Part shown: one piece after another, positions 8,042-17,155 of the stretch
Numbering within the stretch: the first letter of the stretch is position 1
Layout of the letters: every line of letters begins with the position of its first letter
Assembly (NCBI GenBank): GCA_900316835.1
Contig: ONEL01000019.1
Span: 1-50,868, forward strand
Direction of reading: 5' to 3'
DNA from: an uncultured Prevotellaceae bacterium
Lineage (GTDB): Bacteria; Bacteroidota; Bacteroidia; Bacteroidales; Muribaculaceae
Length of the DNA: 50,868 bases
Position numbers and translations under genes: made by a program
Notes under the pieces: generated by a model
Seen by the model: the letters and a program-made list of their open reading frames with translations, nothing else
Told to the model about the DNA's origin: nothing
The model's database searches: none

Positions 8042-9511
8042 ATGAAAGAAAAGAAATTACAAGACCTGCTTGCCCATGTGGAAGTGGACCAGATAGTGGG
8101 CGATAGCAGTGCAAACATAAATGATGTTACATGCGACTCACGACAGGTGCGTCGAGGAAGCCTCTTTGTTGCTGTGCGTGGAGTCAATGTTGACGCTCAC
8201 CAGTTCATCCCACAAGTGGTTGCTGATGGCGCCACTGCGGTGGTGTGCGAGCAGTTACCTGATAAGGAGGCCGAGGGAGTGACCTTTGTTGTTGTTCCTA
8301 ATAGCACCGTGGCACTAGCACACATAGCCAGCAACTGGTATGATAATCCATCGTCACAACTGCAATTAGTGGGTGTGACAGGTACTAACGGCAAAACCAC
8401 GACAGCAACCTTGCTCTATGAGCTAGCGAACCTGATGGGCTACAAAGCAGGGTTGCTATCGACGGTTCAAAACTTGATTGATAAGCGTGTGGAGCCAGCA
8501 AAGCAGACTACCCCCGATCATCTTACACTTAACCGCTTGTTGCACGAGATGGTAGAGGCAGGATGTGAATATGCCTTCATGGAGGTAAGCTCACATGCTT
8601 GCTCCCAGCATCGCATTGATGGATTGAAGTTTGCAGGTGGCATTTTTACAAATCTCACTCGCGACCATCTCGACTATCATGGGACAGTTGAGAACTATAT
8701 CAATGCCAAGAAAATGTTTTTTGACTCACTCGACGCCAATGCCTTTGCCGTAGTAAATGCCGATGACAAGGTGGGTGCAGTGATGGTTCAGAATACAAAG
8801 GCAAAGAAATATACCTACTCGTTGCGCACAATGGCCGACTTCAAGTGCCGCGTGCTTGAAGATCGCCTAGATGGCACAGCATTAACCATCAACGACAAGG
8901 AGGTAAATGTGCTTTTCACAGGTCGATTTAATGCTTATAATTTGACCGGTGTCTATGCGGCTGCTGTGCTACTGGGCTGGGACAAGGATAGCGTGTTGGT
9001 GAAAATGAGCCAGTTAGTTCCGGTTGCGGGGCGATTCCAGACTATGCGTTCTCCTCGTGGCTATACCGCCATCGTAGACTATGCTCACACTCCCGATGCT
9101 CTTGTTAATGTTATTGACACTGTTAATGAGGTGATTAATGGCAAGGGACAAGTGATAACCGTGTGTGGCTGTGGTGGAAATCGCGACAAGGGCAAGCGCC
9201 CCATCATGGCGCGTGAAGCCACAATGCGTAGCGACAAAGTAATCCTCACCAGCGATAATCCACGCTTCGAGGACCCCGACGAGATTTTGCGCGACATGCA
9301 AGCGGGAGTTCCTGCCGAGAAAGTGGCGAGCACGCTCACCATCACTAATCGCAAGCAAGCCATTGAGGCAGCATGCCACATGGCACAGCCAGGTGATGTG
9401 GTTATCGTTGCCGGTAAAGGGCATGAAGACTATCAGGAAATTCAAGGTGTAAAGCATCACTTCGATGACCGCGAGGTGATAGCCCATGTGTTTGAGACCG
9501 AGAAATTATAA
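8042..9511 (+). CDS. murE: UDP-N-acetylmuramoyl-L-alanyl-D-glutamate--2,6-diaminopimelate ligase
   Basis: Cytoplasmic ATP-dependent Mur ligase that adds the third stem residue, 489 residues. The ATP-binding loop is GTNGKTT at 114-120; the central domain has THDH-like sequence NLTRDHLDYHGT and a carbamylated-lysine region around YINAKKMFF. The C-terminal DNPR motif at 405-408 is the signature that selects meso-diaminopimelate over lysine, so the organism should have DAP-type peptidoglycan. It lies in the cluster between ftsI and mraY. Confidence 0.96.
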   Translation: MKEKKLQDLLAHVEVDQIVGDSSANINDVTCDSRQVRRGSLFVAVRGVNVDAHQFIPQVVADGATAVVCEQLPDKEAEGVTFVVVPNSTVALAHIASNWYDNPSSQLQLVGVTGTNGKTTTATLLYELANLMGYKAGLLSTVQNLIDKRVEPAKQTTPDHLTLNRLLHEMVEAGCEYAFMEVSSHACSQHRIDGLKFAGGIFTNLTRDHLDYHGTVENYINAKKMFFDSLDANAFAVVNADDKVGAVMVQNTKAKKYTYSLRTMADFKCRVLEDRLDGTALTINDKEVNVLFTGRFNAYNLTGVYAAAVLLGWDKDSVLVKMSQLVPVAGRFQTMRSPRGYTAIVDYAHTPDALVNVIDTVNEVINGKGQVITVCGCGGNRDKGKRPIMAREATMRSDKVILTSDNPRFEDPDEILRDMQAGVPAEKVASTLTITNRKQAIEAACHMAQPGDVVIVAGKGHEDYQEIQGVKHHFDDREVIAHVFETEKL

Positions 9512-9576
9512 CCTTGAGTCACGCCAATGTTTTTGTAAGAGATAAATATAGAAAATATTAAACAAGACATAAAGAT

Positions 9577-10851
9577 ATGCTATACTACATCTTTAGATTT
9601 CTAGAACAGTACAACATCCCTGGTTCGCACATGTGGCAATATGTGTCGTTCAGGGCGTTGCTCACTCTCATCTTGTCGCTAGTGCTCTCGGCATGGCTGG
9701 GAGAGAAGTTTATCAAGTATATGCGCAAGCGCAAGATAGGAGAAACTCAGCGCGACGCAAGCATCGACCCCTTTGGAGTGAAGAAAATTGGGACTCCATC
9801 GATGGGAGGTATCGTGATTATCATAGCCATATTGCTGCCTGTGTTGTTACTTGGTCGCATGCGCAATATCTACATCATCTTGATGGTCATCACCACAGTG
9901 TGGCTTGGTTTTCTGGGCTTTTGCGACGACTACATTAAGATTTTCCGCAAGCACAAAGATGGATTGAAAGGAAAATATAAGATTGTGGGACAAGTGAGCA
10001 TTGGCTTGATTGTGGGTCTTGTGCTGTGGCTCAGCCCCGATGTGGTAATGCATGAGAATGTGGAAACAGTGCACAAGGCAACTCAAGAAACTGTTGTCGT
10101 TCACAAGAATGCCCCCGAAAAGTCGTTGAAAACTACTATCCCATTTGTCAAGAATCACAATCTGGACTATGGCAGTCTCACGAGCTGGATGGGTAAAGCC
10201 AGCGGAGCCGCCGGATGGGCACTGTTTGTGATAATGACTATTCTCGTGGTAACAGCGGTGAGTAATGGTGCTAACCTTAACGATGGCATGGACGGCATGT
10301 GTGCCGGCAACTCAGCCATCATGGGTGTGGCGTTAGGTATTCTAGCCTATGTGAGTTCGCACCTGGAATATGCCTCCTATTTAAATATAATGTATATTCC
10401 AGGCACTCAAGAGCTTGTGGTGTTTATGTGCGCCTTTGTGGGAGCGTTGATAGGTTTCCTGTGGTATAATGCTTATCCTGCGCAAATGTTCATGGGCGAC
10501 ACCGGTTCACTAACCATTGGCGGTATCATTGGCGTGTGTGCAGTGATTATTCACAAGGAGCTACTTGTTCCCATCTTGTGTGGTGTGTTCTTGATGGAAA
10601 GCTTGAGCGTGATAATTCAAACTCAGGTCTACAAGTATTACAAGCGCAAGGGTCAGAAGGTGAGAGTGTTCCGTTCAACGCCCATTCACGACAACTTCCG
10701 CAAGCTTGATAAAGATTTGGCGCCCGACAGTAAATATGTGCTTCGCAACTGGCCACGCGACAAGTTCCATGAGGCAAAAATCACAACACGTTTTTGGATT
10801 TTTACTATTATCCTGGCGGCGTTCACCATTATCACTTTAAAGATAAGATAA
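9577..10851 (+). CDS. mraY: Phospho-N-acetylmuramoyl-pentapeptide-transferase
   Basis: Integral membrane enzyme that makes lipid I from UDP-MurNAc-pentapeptide and undecaprenyl phosphate, 424 residues. Visible motifs are GTPSMGGIVI (about 72-81), FCDDYIK (about 114-120, the Asp-Asp pair), NGANLNDGMDGM (about 230-241) and MGDTGSL (about 307-313). The protein is about 60 residues longer than the E. coli enzyme because of a hydrophilic insert at about 155-200, which is common in Bacteroidetes MraY. About ten membrane helices are apparent. Confidence 0.95.
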   Translation: MLYYIFRFLEQYNIPGSHMWQYVSFRALLTLILSLVLSAWLGEKFIKYMRKRKIGETQRDASIDPFGVKKIGTPSMGGIVIIIAILLPVLLLGRMRNIYIILMVITTVWLGFLGFCDDYIKIFRKHKDGLKGKYKIVGQVSIGLIVGLVLWLSPDVVMHENVETVHKATQETVVVHKNAPEKSLKTTIPFVKNHNLDYGSLTSWMGKASGAAGWALFVIMTILVVTAVSNGANLNDGMDGMCAGNSAIMGVALGILAYVSSHLEYASYLNIMYIPGTQELVVFMCAFVGALIGFLWYNAYPAQMFMGDTGSLTIGGIIGVCAVIIHKELLVPILCGVFLMESLSVIIQTQVYKYYKRKGQKVRVFRSTPIHDNFRKLDKDLAPDSKYVLRNWPRDKFHEAKITTRFWIFTIILAAFTIITLKIR

Positions 10852-10921
10852 TAACAATAGCGAGTATATATATAATTAAGAGTCATCATAGTAAAACGAA
10901 AATTGAAAGGATTTAACAAAA

Positions 10922-12259
10922 ATGAAGCGTTTAGTAGTAATTGGAGGTGGAGAAAGTGGAGTAGGAGCAGCCGTGCTTGGTAAGGTTAAAGGCATGGATG
11001 TGTGGCTTACCGACATGGGACAGATTGCCCCTCGGTACAAGGAAATTCTCAACAAGTGGGAAATACCTTGGGAAGAGGGACATCACACCGAGGAGAAAGT
11101 TCTCGGTGCCGATGAGATTGTTAAAAGCCCTGGCGTACCACTTACCGCTCCCCTCATTGTTAAAGCAATGGGTAAAGGCATCCCTGTTATCTCTGAGATT
11201 GAGCTGGCGGGGCGCTATACTCAAGCTAAAATGGTGTGTATTACTGGCAGTAACGGCAAGACCACCACAACGCTGCTTACTTACCACATTCTTAAGGAAG
11301 CAGGGTTGAATGTTGGTCTTGCCGGTAATGTCGGCAAGAGCTTAGCTATGCAAGTGGCTACTGAAAATCATGACGTGTATGTTATTGAGCTGAGTAGCTT
11401 CCAGCTCGATAATATGTATGACTTCAAGGCAAATATTGCCGTCATGCTTAACATCAGTCCTGACCACCTGGACCGCTACGACCACAAGATGGAAAACTAT
11501 GTTGCTGCCAAGTTCCGCATTATGCAGAACCAAACTAGTGACGACGCCTTCATCTACTGGCAAGATGACCCCATTATCTCGGCTCAGCTCAAGAGCATGA
11601 AGAGCGAAGCTCGCATGTTCCCCTTCAGCGCGACCGACGATGAGGAGCTCTCGGCCTACTTGCACGATGGCAACATGGTCATCAATGTAGATGGTAATAG
11701 CTGGGCCATGCCACGTGAGGAGATGTCGTTGCAAGGCATGCACAATCTTTATAACTCGATGGCTGCCAGTATCTCTGCTAGTTTGCTCGATATAAAGAAA
11801 GAAAACATTCGCAAGGCTCTGGCAAGCTTTGAGGCTGTGGAACACCGTCTGGAATATGTGCGCACCCTCAATGGAGTGCGTTACATCAACGACTCTAAGG
11901 CTACAAATGTTAATAGCACATGGTACGCCCTTGAGAGCATGACCGATCCCGTAGTGCTTATCCTTGGTGGTAAAGACAAGGGCAATGACTATAGCGAGAT
12001 TGAAGAGTTTGTTATTAACAAGGTTACAGCTATTGTGTGCTTAGGAGTAGACAACAGCAAGTTGCATGCTTTCTTCGATGGCAAGGTGCCTGTGGTTGAG
12101 GATGCACGTAGCATGCAGGAGTGTGTCGACAAGTGCCATGCTCTGGCCAAAGATGGACAAACAGTGTTGCTCTCGCCATGTTGCGCCAGTTTCGACCTTT
12201 TCAAGAGCTATGAAGATCGTGGAGAGCAATTCAAGCAGTGTGTTAATAACCTTAAGTAG
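10922..12259 (+). CDS. murD: UDP-N-acetylmuramoyl-L-alanine--D-glutamate ligase
   Basis: Cytoplasmic Mur ligase that adds D-glutamate, 445 residues. The N-terminal Rossmann-like domain starts VVIGGGESGVGAAVLG, the ATP loop is GSNGKTT at 109-115, and the central motif NISPDHLDRYD is present. The C-terminal part has EAVEHRLEYV, YINDSKATN and LSPCCASFDLF, typical of MurD. It lies between mraY (70 bp) and ftsW (64 bp). Confidence 0.95.
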   Translation: MKRLVVIGGGESGVGAAVLGKVKGMDVWLTDMGQIAPRYKEILNKWEIPWEEGHHTEEKVLGADEIVKSPGVPLTAPLIVKAMGKGIPVISEIELAGRYTQAKMVCITGSNGKTTTTLLTYHILKEAGLNVGLAGNVGKSLAMQVATENHDVYVIELSSFQLDNMYDFKANIAVMLNISPDHLDRYDHKMENYVAAKFRIMQNQTSDDAFIYWQDDPIISAQLKSMKSEARMFPFSATDDEELSAYLHDGNMVINVDGNSWAMPREEMSLQGMHNLYNSMAASISASLLDIKKENIRKALASFEAVEHRLEYVRTLNGVRYINDSKATNVNSTWYALESMTDPVVLILGGKDKGNDYSEIEEFVINKVTAIVCLGVDNSKLHAFFDGKVPVVEDARSMQECVDKCHALAKDGQTVLLSPCCASFDLFKSYEDRGEQFKQCVNNLK

Positions 12260-12323
12260 GTGATAGGGTTGTTCTCATGTGATAAATGTAAATAAATACT
12301 ATAGCAAAGAATAATTCGGAATA

Positions 12324-13643
12324 GTGGGAGAAAAAATTTCAAGATATAGAGAAATATCCAAGCGTTACGGCGACCCGTGGATTTGGGGTATATATTTGAC
12401 CCTCGTCGTGCTCTCGATTGTGGAGTCCTACTCCGCGTCGAGTCGCGACGTGGCACTGATTGGTGTCTACACCCCCATTATCAAGCAAGTTATTTACTTG
12501 GCTATGGGAGCAGTGTTTGTGGTGGGATTGAGCCGTGTTAACTACAACAACAAGATGTTGCTGCTAGTTCTCATTCCGCTATTGTGGATTATCTCTTTTG
12601 TGACTCTTGTCTATGTGTTATTTGCTGGAGAGGTTGTCAATGGAGCTCAACGTGCTTTTTCCATTCCTTTCACGGGAATGTCAATCCAGCCATCGGAGCT
12701 GGCTAAGCTCTCGGCTGTAACGGCGCTGGCCTACATAATGGCTAAAAATCAGAAAGACCGTGACGTGTCCACTTTTGGTATCGCTATCTCGGCTGCTATC
12801 GTGGCAATATTTGGTGCTTTGATGATTAATAGCGGTCTCACTAACACCTTGCTCTTGATGAGCATTAGTGGCGCTATGTTTATTGTGGGTGGTGCTAAGT
12901 GGAAAAAATTGCTGGCTGTTTTGCTGGTCTATGCTGTTGTGGGAGGTGTGTTCTATGTGTGGAAGGAGGCTCGCGATGCGCGGCAGGAGAATATGAAGTT
13001 GGCTTCGGCCGAGAAAATAGAGGAAGTTGATAAAAGTAAAGTGGTAGACCGAACCGACATGCGCAAGGGACGCATTGCCAAGTGGATGCACCGTGACTCG
13101 TTGCTCTATGACTCGGTCAATAGCGATAACTCACAGGAGATGTTCTCTATCATGGCGCAAGCGCATGGTGGATGGACTGGCGTGGGAATAGGCAATTCAC
13201 GCGAATGTAGCCGATTGCCACTAGCTTTCAGCGACTATATCTTCTCCATTATCGTTGAGGAGATAGGGCTCATAGGTGGCATCTTTGTGATAATCCTTTA
13301 TCTGTGGCTACTGTCGCGAGCAGCTATGATAGCACGGCGATGTCACCGCGTGCTACCGGCTTTGCTCATCATTGGCATGGCGGCTATGGTAACGTTTCAG
13401 GCGTTGTTCCACATGGCTATCAACACGGGTGTGTTCCCTGTCTCGGGTGAGCCGTTACCGCTCATCTCTAAGGGTGGTACATCTATCCTCGTCACTAGTG
13501 TGGCAATAGGTGTGATGCTCAGCGTGAGTCGCACTATAAGCAATATTTCAAATCCTAAAAACAAGGACGAAGGCATCGCTCTGCCTAGCGGGCTGGATGC
13601 TGCTAATCCTACCGAAATACCTGTTAAAAATGAGTGGAAATAA
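12324..13643 (+). CDS. ftsW: SEDS-family septal peptidoglycan glycosyltransferase FtsW
   Basis: Polytopic membrane protein, 439 residues, that polymerises lipid II at the septum with FtsI. It has about ten membrane segments, the SEDS features QPSELAKL (about 115-122) and SDYIFSIIVEE (about 301-311), and the C-terminal FPVSGEPLPLISKGGTS. A large charged periplasmic loop (about 205-285) precedes the SDYIF motif. The start is GTG at 12324; there is no better ATG upstream in frame. The last 14 bp overlap the murG start. Confidence 0.93.
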   Translation: MGEKISRYREISKRYGDPWIWGIYLTLVVLSIVESYSASSRDVALIGVYTPIIKQVIYLAMGAVFVVGLSRVNYNNKMLLLVLIPLLWIISFVTLVYVLFAGEVVNGAQRAFSIPFTGMSIQPSELAKLSAVTALAYIMAKNQKDRDVSTFGIAISAAIVAIFGALMINSGLTNTLLLMSISGAMFIVGGAKWKKLLAVLLVYAVVGGVFYVWKEARDARQENMKLASAEKIEEVDKSKVVDRTDMRKGRIAKWMHRDSLLYDSVNSDNSQEMFSIMAQAHGGWTGVGIGNSRECSRLPLAFSDYIFSIIVEEIGLIGGIFVIILYLWLLSRAAMIARRCHRVLPALLIIGMAAMVTFQALFHMAINTGVFPVSGEPLPLISKGGTSILVTSVAIGVMLSVSRTISNISNPKNKDEGIALPSGLDAANPTEIPVKNEWK

Positions 13644-14745
13644 TAATCAATTGAGAGTTTTGATAAGTGGGGGTGGGACCGGTGGTCACATTTTCCCCGC
13701 TCTGTCGATAGCTAATGAAGTGAAGCGTCGCTTGCCGCAAGCGCAAATCCTCTTTGTGGGAGCCGAGGGACGTATGGAAATGGAGCGAGTGCCTGCTGCT
13801 GGATATGAGATTAAAGGCTTGCCGGTTGCGGGATTTGATCGCAAGAACTTGCTCCGCAATTTTAAGATTCTTGCCAAGTTGTTGCGTAGCATGAAGATGG
13901 CACGTAACATACTCAAGGAATTTAAGCCTAATGTTGCTGTGGGTGTTGGCGGTTATGCCAGCGGACCCATGCTCAAGGAGTGCCAGAAACACGATATCCC
14001 CACCTTGTTGCAAGAGCAAAACTCCTATGCCGGGGTGACCAATAAGCTCCTTGCCAAGAAAGCGCAATGCATTTGTGTCGCCTATGAGGGTATGGAGCGT
14101 TTTTTCCCTGCCGACAAGATTGTGCTCACTGGCAATCCTGTGCGTCGAAACTTGCTTGAATGCGATGCCACGCAACAAGAAGCTCGAGAGGCGTTTGGTC
14201 TGAACCCCGACAAGCGCACTGTGCTCATCGTGGGAGGAAGCTTGGGAGCACGCACTATCAACGATAGTATCATTGCCGGGCTAGAATCGATTGCCGCCAA
14301 TGAGGATATTCAAGTGATTTGGCAGTCGGGAAAAATTTACGACGACCGTTGTCGCGAAGCACTAGAGTCTTCACAAGCTACTAATGTCAAGCAAATGCCG
14401 TTTATCTCTAACATGGACCGGGCCTATCGCGCCGCCGACCTTGTTATTTCGCGTGCCGGAGCTAGTTCCATTAGCGAGTTGCAATTGCTGGGCAAAGCGT
14501 CAATACTTGTTCCCTCGCCCAATGTCGCCGAGGATCATCAAACTAAGAATGCCATGGCGCTTGTCAATCGCAATGCGGCATTGATGATACCCGATGCCGA
14601 GGCCGTTGAGAAACTGGTGCCTGTAATGCTTGATACAATAGCTCAAGAACAAGTGCTCGAGAAGCTAAGTGAGAATGTGGGTAAAATGGCTCTACACAAT
14701 GCCGCTGAGGTGATTGTGGACAAGCTGCTTCAAATAGCTAGATAA
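13630..14745 (+). CDS. murG: UDP-N-acetylglucosamine--undecaprenyl-pyrophosphoryl-MurNAc-pentapeptide transferase
   Basis: Peripheral membrane glycosyltransferase that adds GlcNAc to lipid I to make lipid II, 371 residues. The glycine-rich loop GGGTGGHIFPA lies at about 15-25 and the C-terminal donor site has RAGASSISELQ. The open frame begins at 13597, but I prefer the ATG at 13630: the family starts just before the LISGGGTGGH strand, and the extra 11 residues do not look like MurG. With this start the gene overlaps ftsW by 14 bp, like other junctions in the cluster. Confidence 0.93.
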   Translation: MSGNNNQLRVLISGGGTGGHIFPALSIANEVKRRLPQAQILFVGAEGRMEMERVPAAGYEIKGLPVAGFDRKNLLRNFKILAKLLRSMKMARNILKEFKPNVAVGVGGYASGPMLKECQKHDIPTLLQEQNSYAGVTNKLLAKKAQCICVAYEGMERFFPADKIVLTGNPVRRNLLECDATQQEAREAFGLNPDKRTVLIVGGSLGARTINDSIIAGLESIAANEDIQVIWQSGKIYDDRCREALESSQATNVKQMPFISNMDRAYRAADLVISRAGASSISELQLLGKASILVPSPNVAEDHQTKNAMALVNRNAALMIPDAEAVEKLVPVMLDTIAQEQVLEKLSENVGKMALHNAAEVIVDKLLQIAR

Positions 14746-14773
14746 CCATCGTTTTTTAATAAAGATAATTATC

Positions 14774-16156
14774 ATGAAAGATTATAGGTCAATCTATTTT
14801 GTTGGCGCTGGTGGCATTGGCATGGCGGCACTGGAGCGTTATTTCTTGGCACATGGAAAAAAAGTGGCGGGGTATGACCGCACTCCTAGCGAGATAACAC
14901 TTGCTCTGCAGCACGAAGGCGCCGAGATTGTGTTTGATGAAAATCCGGATCTAATCCCCGACTATTGTCGCGACAAGGATACCACACTGGTTGTCTACAC
15001 TCCAGCTGTGCCCAGTGACCATGCGGGCTTGTGCTATTTCCGTGACAATGGCTTTGAGGTCGTAAAGCGGGCACGAGTACTGGGAATGGTAACGCTCAAT
15101 AGCAAGGCGCTGTGCTTTGCGGGAACGCATGGCAAAACCACCACGTCGAGCATGGCAGCTCACATCATGCAAGTGAGTGGGGTAGGGAGTAACGCCTTCT
15201 TGGGAGGTGTGCTACGAAACTATAATAGTAATTTTCTGCTCTCTAACACAAGTCCTTACTCGGTGATCGAAGCCGACGAGTTTGATCGTTCTTTCCATCA
15301 GCTATCTCCTTTTATAGCGGTGGTAACTTCTACCGACCCCGATCATCTTGACATCTATGGCAATTATGAGAACTATCTCGAGAGTTTTGCGCACTTCACC
15401 GAGCTTATTCGTCCTGGTGGCGCACTGATTGTTCACACAGGGCTTGCGCTGAAACCACGGGTGCAGGACGGTGTTAAGATTTACACCTACTCGGCTACCG
15501 AAGGTGATTTCCATGCCTCTCACATTCGCAAAGGCAATGGTGAAATAATCTTCGACCTTGTAACTCCATGGGAGACAATAACCGATATTAAGCTTGGTGT
15601 GCCTGTCGATGTGAATATAGAAAACGCTATTGCAGCCAGTGCGGCATGCCGTCTTGTGGATATTGAACCCAAGGATATTAGGCAAGCAATAGAGACGTTT
15701 ATGGGACCCAAGAGGCGCTTTGAGTTCTGGCTCAAGGAACCAGGCAGCAATGGCAAGGTTGTCATCGACGATTATGCTCATCATCCCAGTGAGCTTGAGG
15801 CTAGTATCAAGAGTGTGCGTGAGCTTTATGCCGGACGCAAGCTGACGGTGATGTTCCAACCTCACCTCTACACCCGCACTCGCGACTTTGCGCCAGAGTT
15901 TGCTCATGCTCTCTCCTTTGCCGACGAGGTTATTTTGCTTCCCATTTATCCGGCACGTGAACTTCCCATCGAGGGAGTGACAAGCGAAATGATCTTAAAA
16001 GATGTGAAATGTGAAAAAAAATCAATTTATGACAAGGAAAATTTGATTAAATCAATTCCTTTGCTTAACTTTGATATTTTATTAGTGATGGGAGCGGGAG
16101 ATATTGTAAACCTGCTACCGCAAATTTGTGACTTAGTAAAGACTCAAAAGGCTTGA
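14774..16156 (+). CDS. murC: UDP-N-acetylmuramate--L-alanine ligase
   Basis: Cytoplasmic Mur ligase that adds L-alanine, 460 residues. It begins with the Rossmann motif YFVGAGGIGMAAL, the ATP loop is GTHGKTT at 117-123 (the His is typical of MurC), EADEFDRSF and DPDHLDIY are in the central domain, and DDYAHHPSE is in the C-terminal domain. The stop codon overlaps the ftsQ start in a TTGA tetranucleotide. Confidence 0.95.
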   Translation: MKDYRSIYFVGAGGIGMAALERYFLAHGKKVAGYDRTPSEITLALQHEGAEIVFDENPDLIPDYCRDKDTTLVVYTPAVPSDHAGLCYFRDNGFEVVKRARVLGMVTLNSKALCFAGTHGKTTTSSMAAHIMQVSGVGSNAFLGGVLRNYNSNFLLSNTSPYSVIEADEFDRSFHQLSPFIAVVTSTDPDHLDIYGNYENYLESFAHFTELIRPGGALIVHTGLALKPRVQDGVKIYTYSATEGDFHASHIRKGNGEIIFDLVTPWETITDIKLGVPVDVNIENAIAASAACRLVDIEPKDIRQAIETFMGPKRRFEFWLKEPGSNGKVVIDDYAHHPSELEASIKSVRELYAGRKLTVMFQPHLYTRTRDFAPEFAHALSFADEVILLPIYPARELPIEGVTSEMILKDVKCEKKSIYDKENLIKSIPLLNFDILLVMGAGDIVNLLPQICDLVKTQKA

Positions 16157-17115
16157 AACTAGCTCGTTACATATTGCTTGTTGTGCTCACAACTCTCATG
16201 ATTGTGGGCATTTTGTGGGCTCGTGACAAGAGTCGTGACGAAGTGTGCAACGAGATAATTGTCGAGGTTCTTAACGATGATAGCACTCACTTTGTTACCC
16301 CCGCGGGGGTGATAGAGGAGCTTGAGCGGCATCACATCATCGTCAAGGGGAAACCTGTGTGGCAAATCAATGTTCAGGACATAGAGTCGAAACTCGCACA
16401 GTCGCAGTACATTGAGTCGGTGCAATGTCTCTTTGAAAATGGAGGTAGGATGAAGATTAAAGTGGCGCAAATAGTGCCTGTAATGCGTGTCTTTGACGGC
16501 AATCAGTCCTACTATGTCAACAAGGACGGAAAGCGCATGAGCGCTGTGTCTTCATTCTTTGCCGATGTGCCTATCGTTGAGGGACATTTCACAAAGAAGT
16601 ACAGCCCATTGAGACTATTGCCCATGATAAACTATGTGGAGAAAGACTCTGCTTTGAGAGCACTGGTAACAATGTATTGTGTGCATGACACTAACAATAT
16701 CTATATAGTGCCTTCAATTCATGGTCACGTGGTGAACATGGGTGATTGCAACAACTATGAGGCTAAATTCCGCAAACTCAGGTTGTTCTATGAGAAAGTG
16801 ATGCCTGTGAAAGGGTGGATGCACTACGACACGGTGTCGGTGAAATGGGACCATCAAGTGGTGGCCACTAAACGAGACAAGGCGGTTGAGAAGGTTAAGG
16901 TCTATGATCCTAACGAAGATGAGATTGCCGACAATGCCGGTACTATGCAAGTTAGTGACAATAGTCGAGCTCCTGTCAACAAAATGACACGAGAAAACCG
17001 TAATCTCGATGCTCCTAAGCCGGCACAAGGCACAGCAACAACCGAGGCTAAATCTCCTCAAGCGAAGCCTCCACAGGCGACAAAAGCAACAGCGGGTGAG
17101 AAAAAAACAAATTAA
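16153..17115 (+). CDS. ftsQ: Cell division protein FtsQ
   Basis: Bitopic divisome protein, 320 residues: short cytoplasmic N-terminus, a membrane helix at about 6-23, a POTRA-like segment (about 34-105) and a beta domain, then a hydrophilic tail (about 245-320) rich in Ala, Pro and Lys that looks disordered. The start is TTG at 16153, sharing TTGA with the murC stop; the next in-frame ATG (16198) would cut into the membrane helix. The POTRA domain, topology and position between murC and ftsA support the call despite weak sequence conservation. Confidence 0.85.
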   Translation: MKLARYILLVVLTTLMIVGILWARDKSRDEVCNEIIVEVLNDDSTHFVTPAGVIEELERHHIIVKGKPVWQINVQDIESKLAQSQYIESVQCLFENGGRMKIKVAQIVPVMRVFDGNQSYYVNKDGKRMSAVSSFFADVPIVEGHFTKKYSPLRLLPMINYVEKDSALRALVTMYCVHDTNNIYIVPSIHGHVVNMGDCNNYEAKFRKLRLFYEKVMPVKGWMHYDTVSVKWDHQVVATKRDKAVEKVKVYDPNEDEIADNAGTMQVSDNSRAPVNKMTRENRNLDAPKPAQGTATTEAKSPQAKPPQATKATAGEKKTN

Positions 17116-17155
17116 GAATATAATATAAACACAATAATATTTTATTACAAACCTC

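Noticed and set aside
13597..13629. Longer N-terminus of MurG
   Set aside because: The 11 extra residues overlap ftsW further and do not fit the family start; the ATG at 13630 is preferred.
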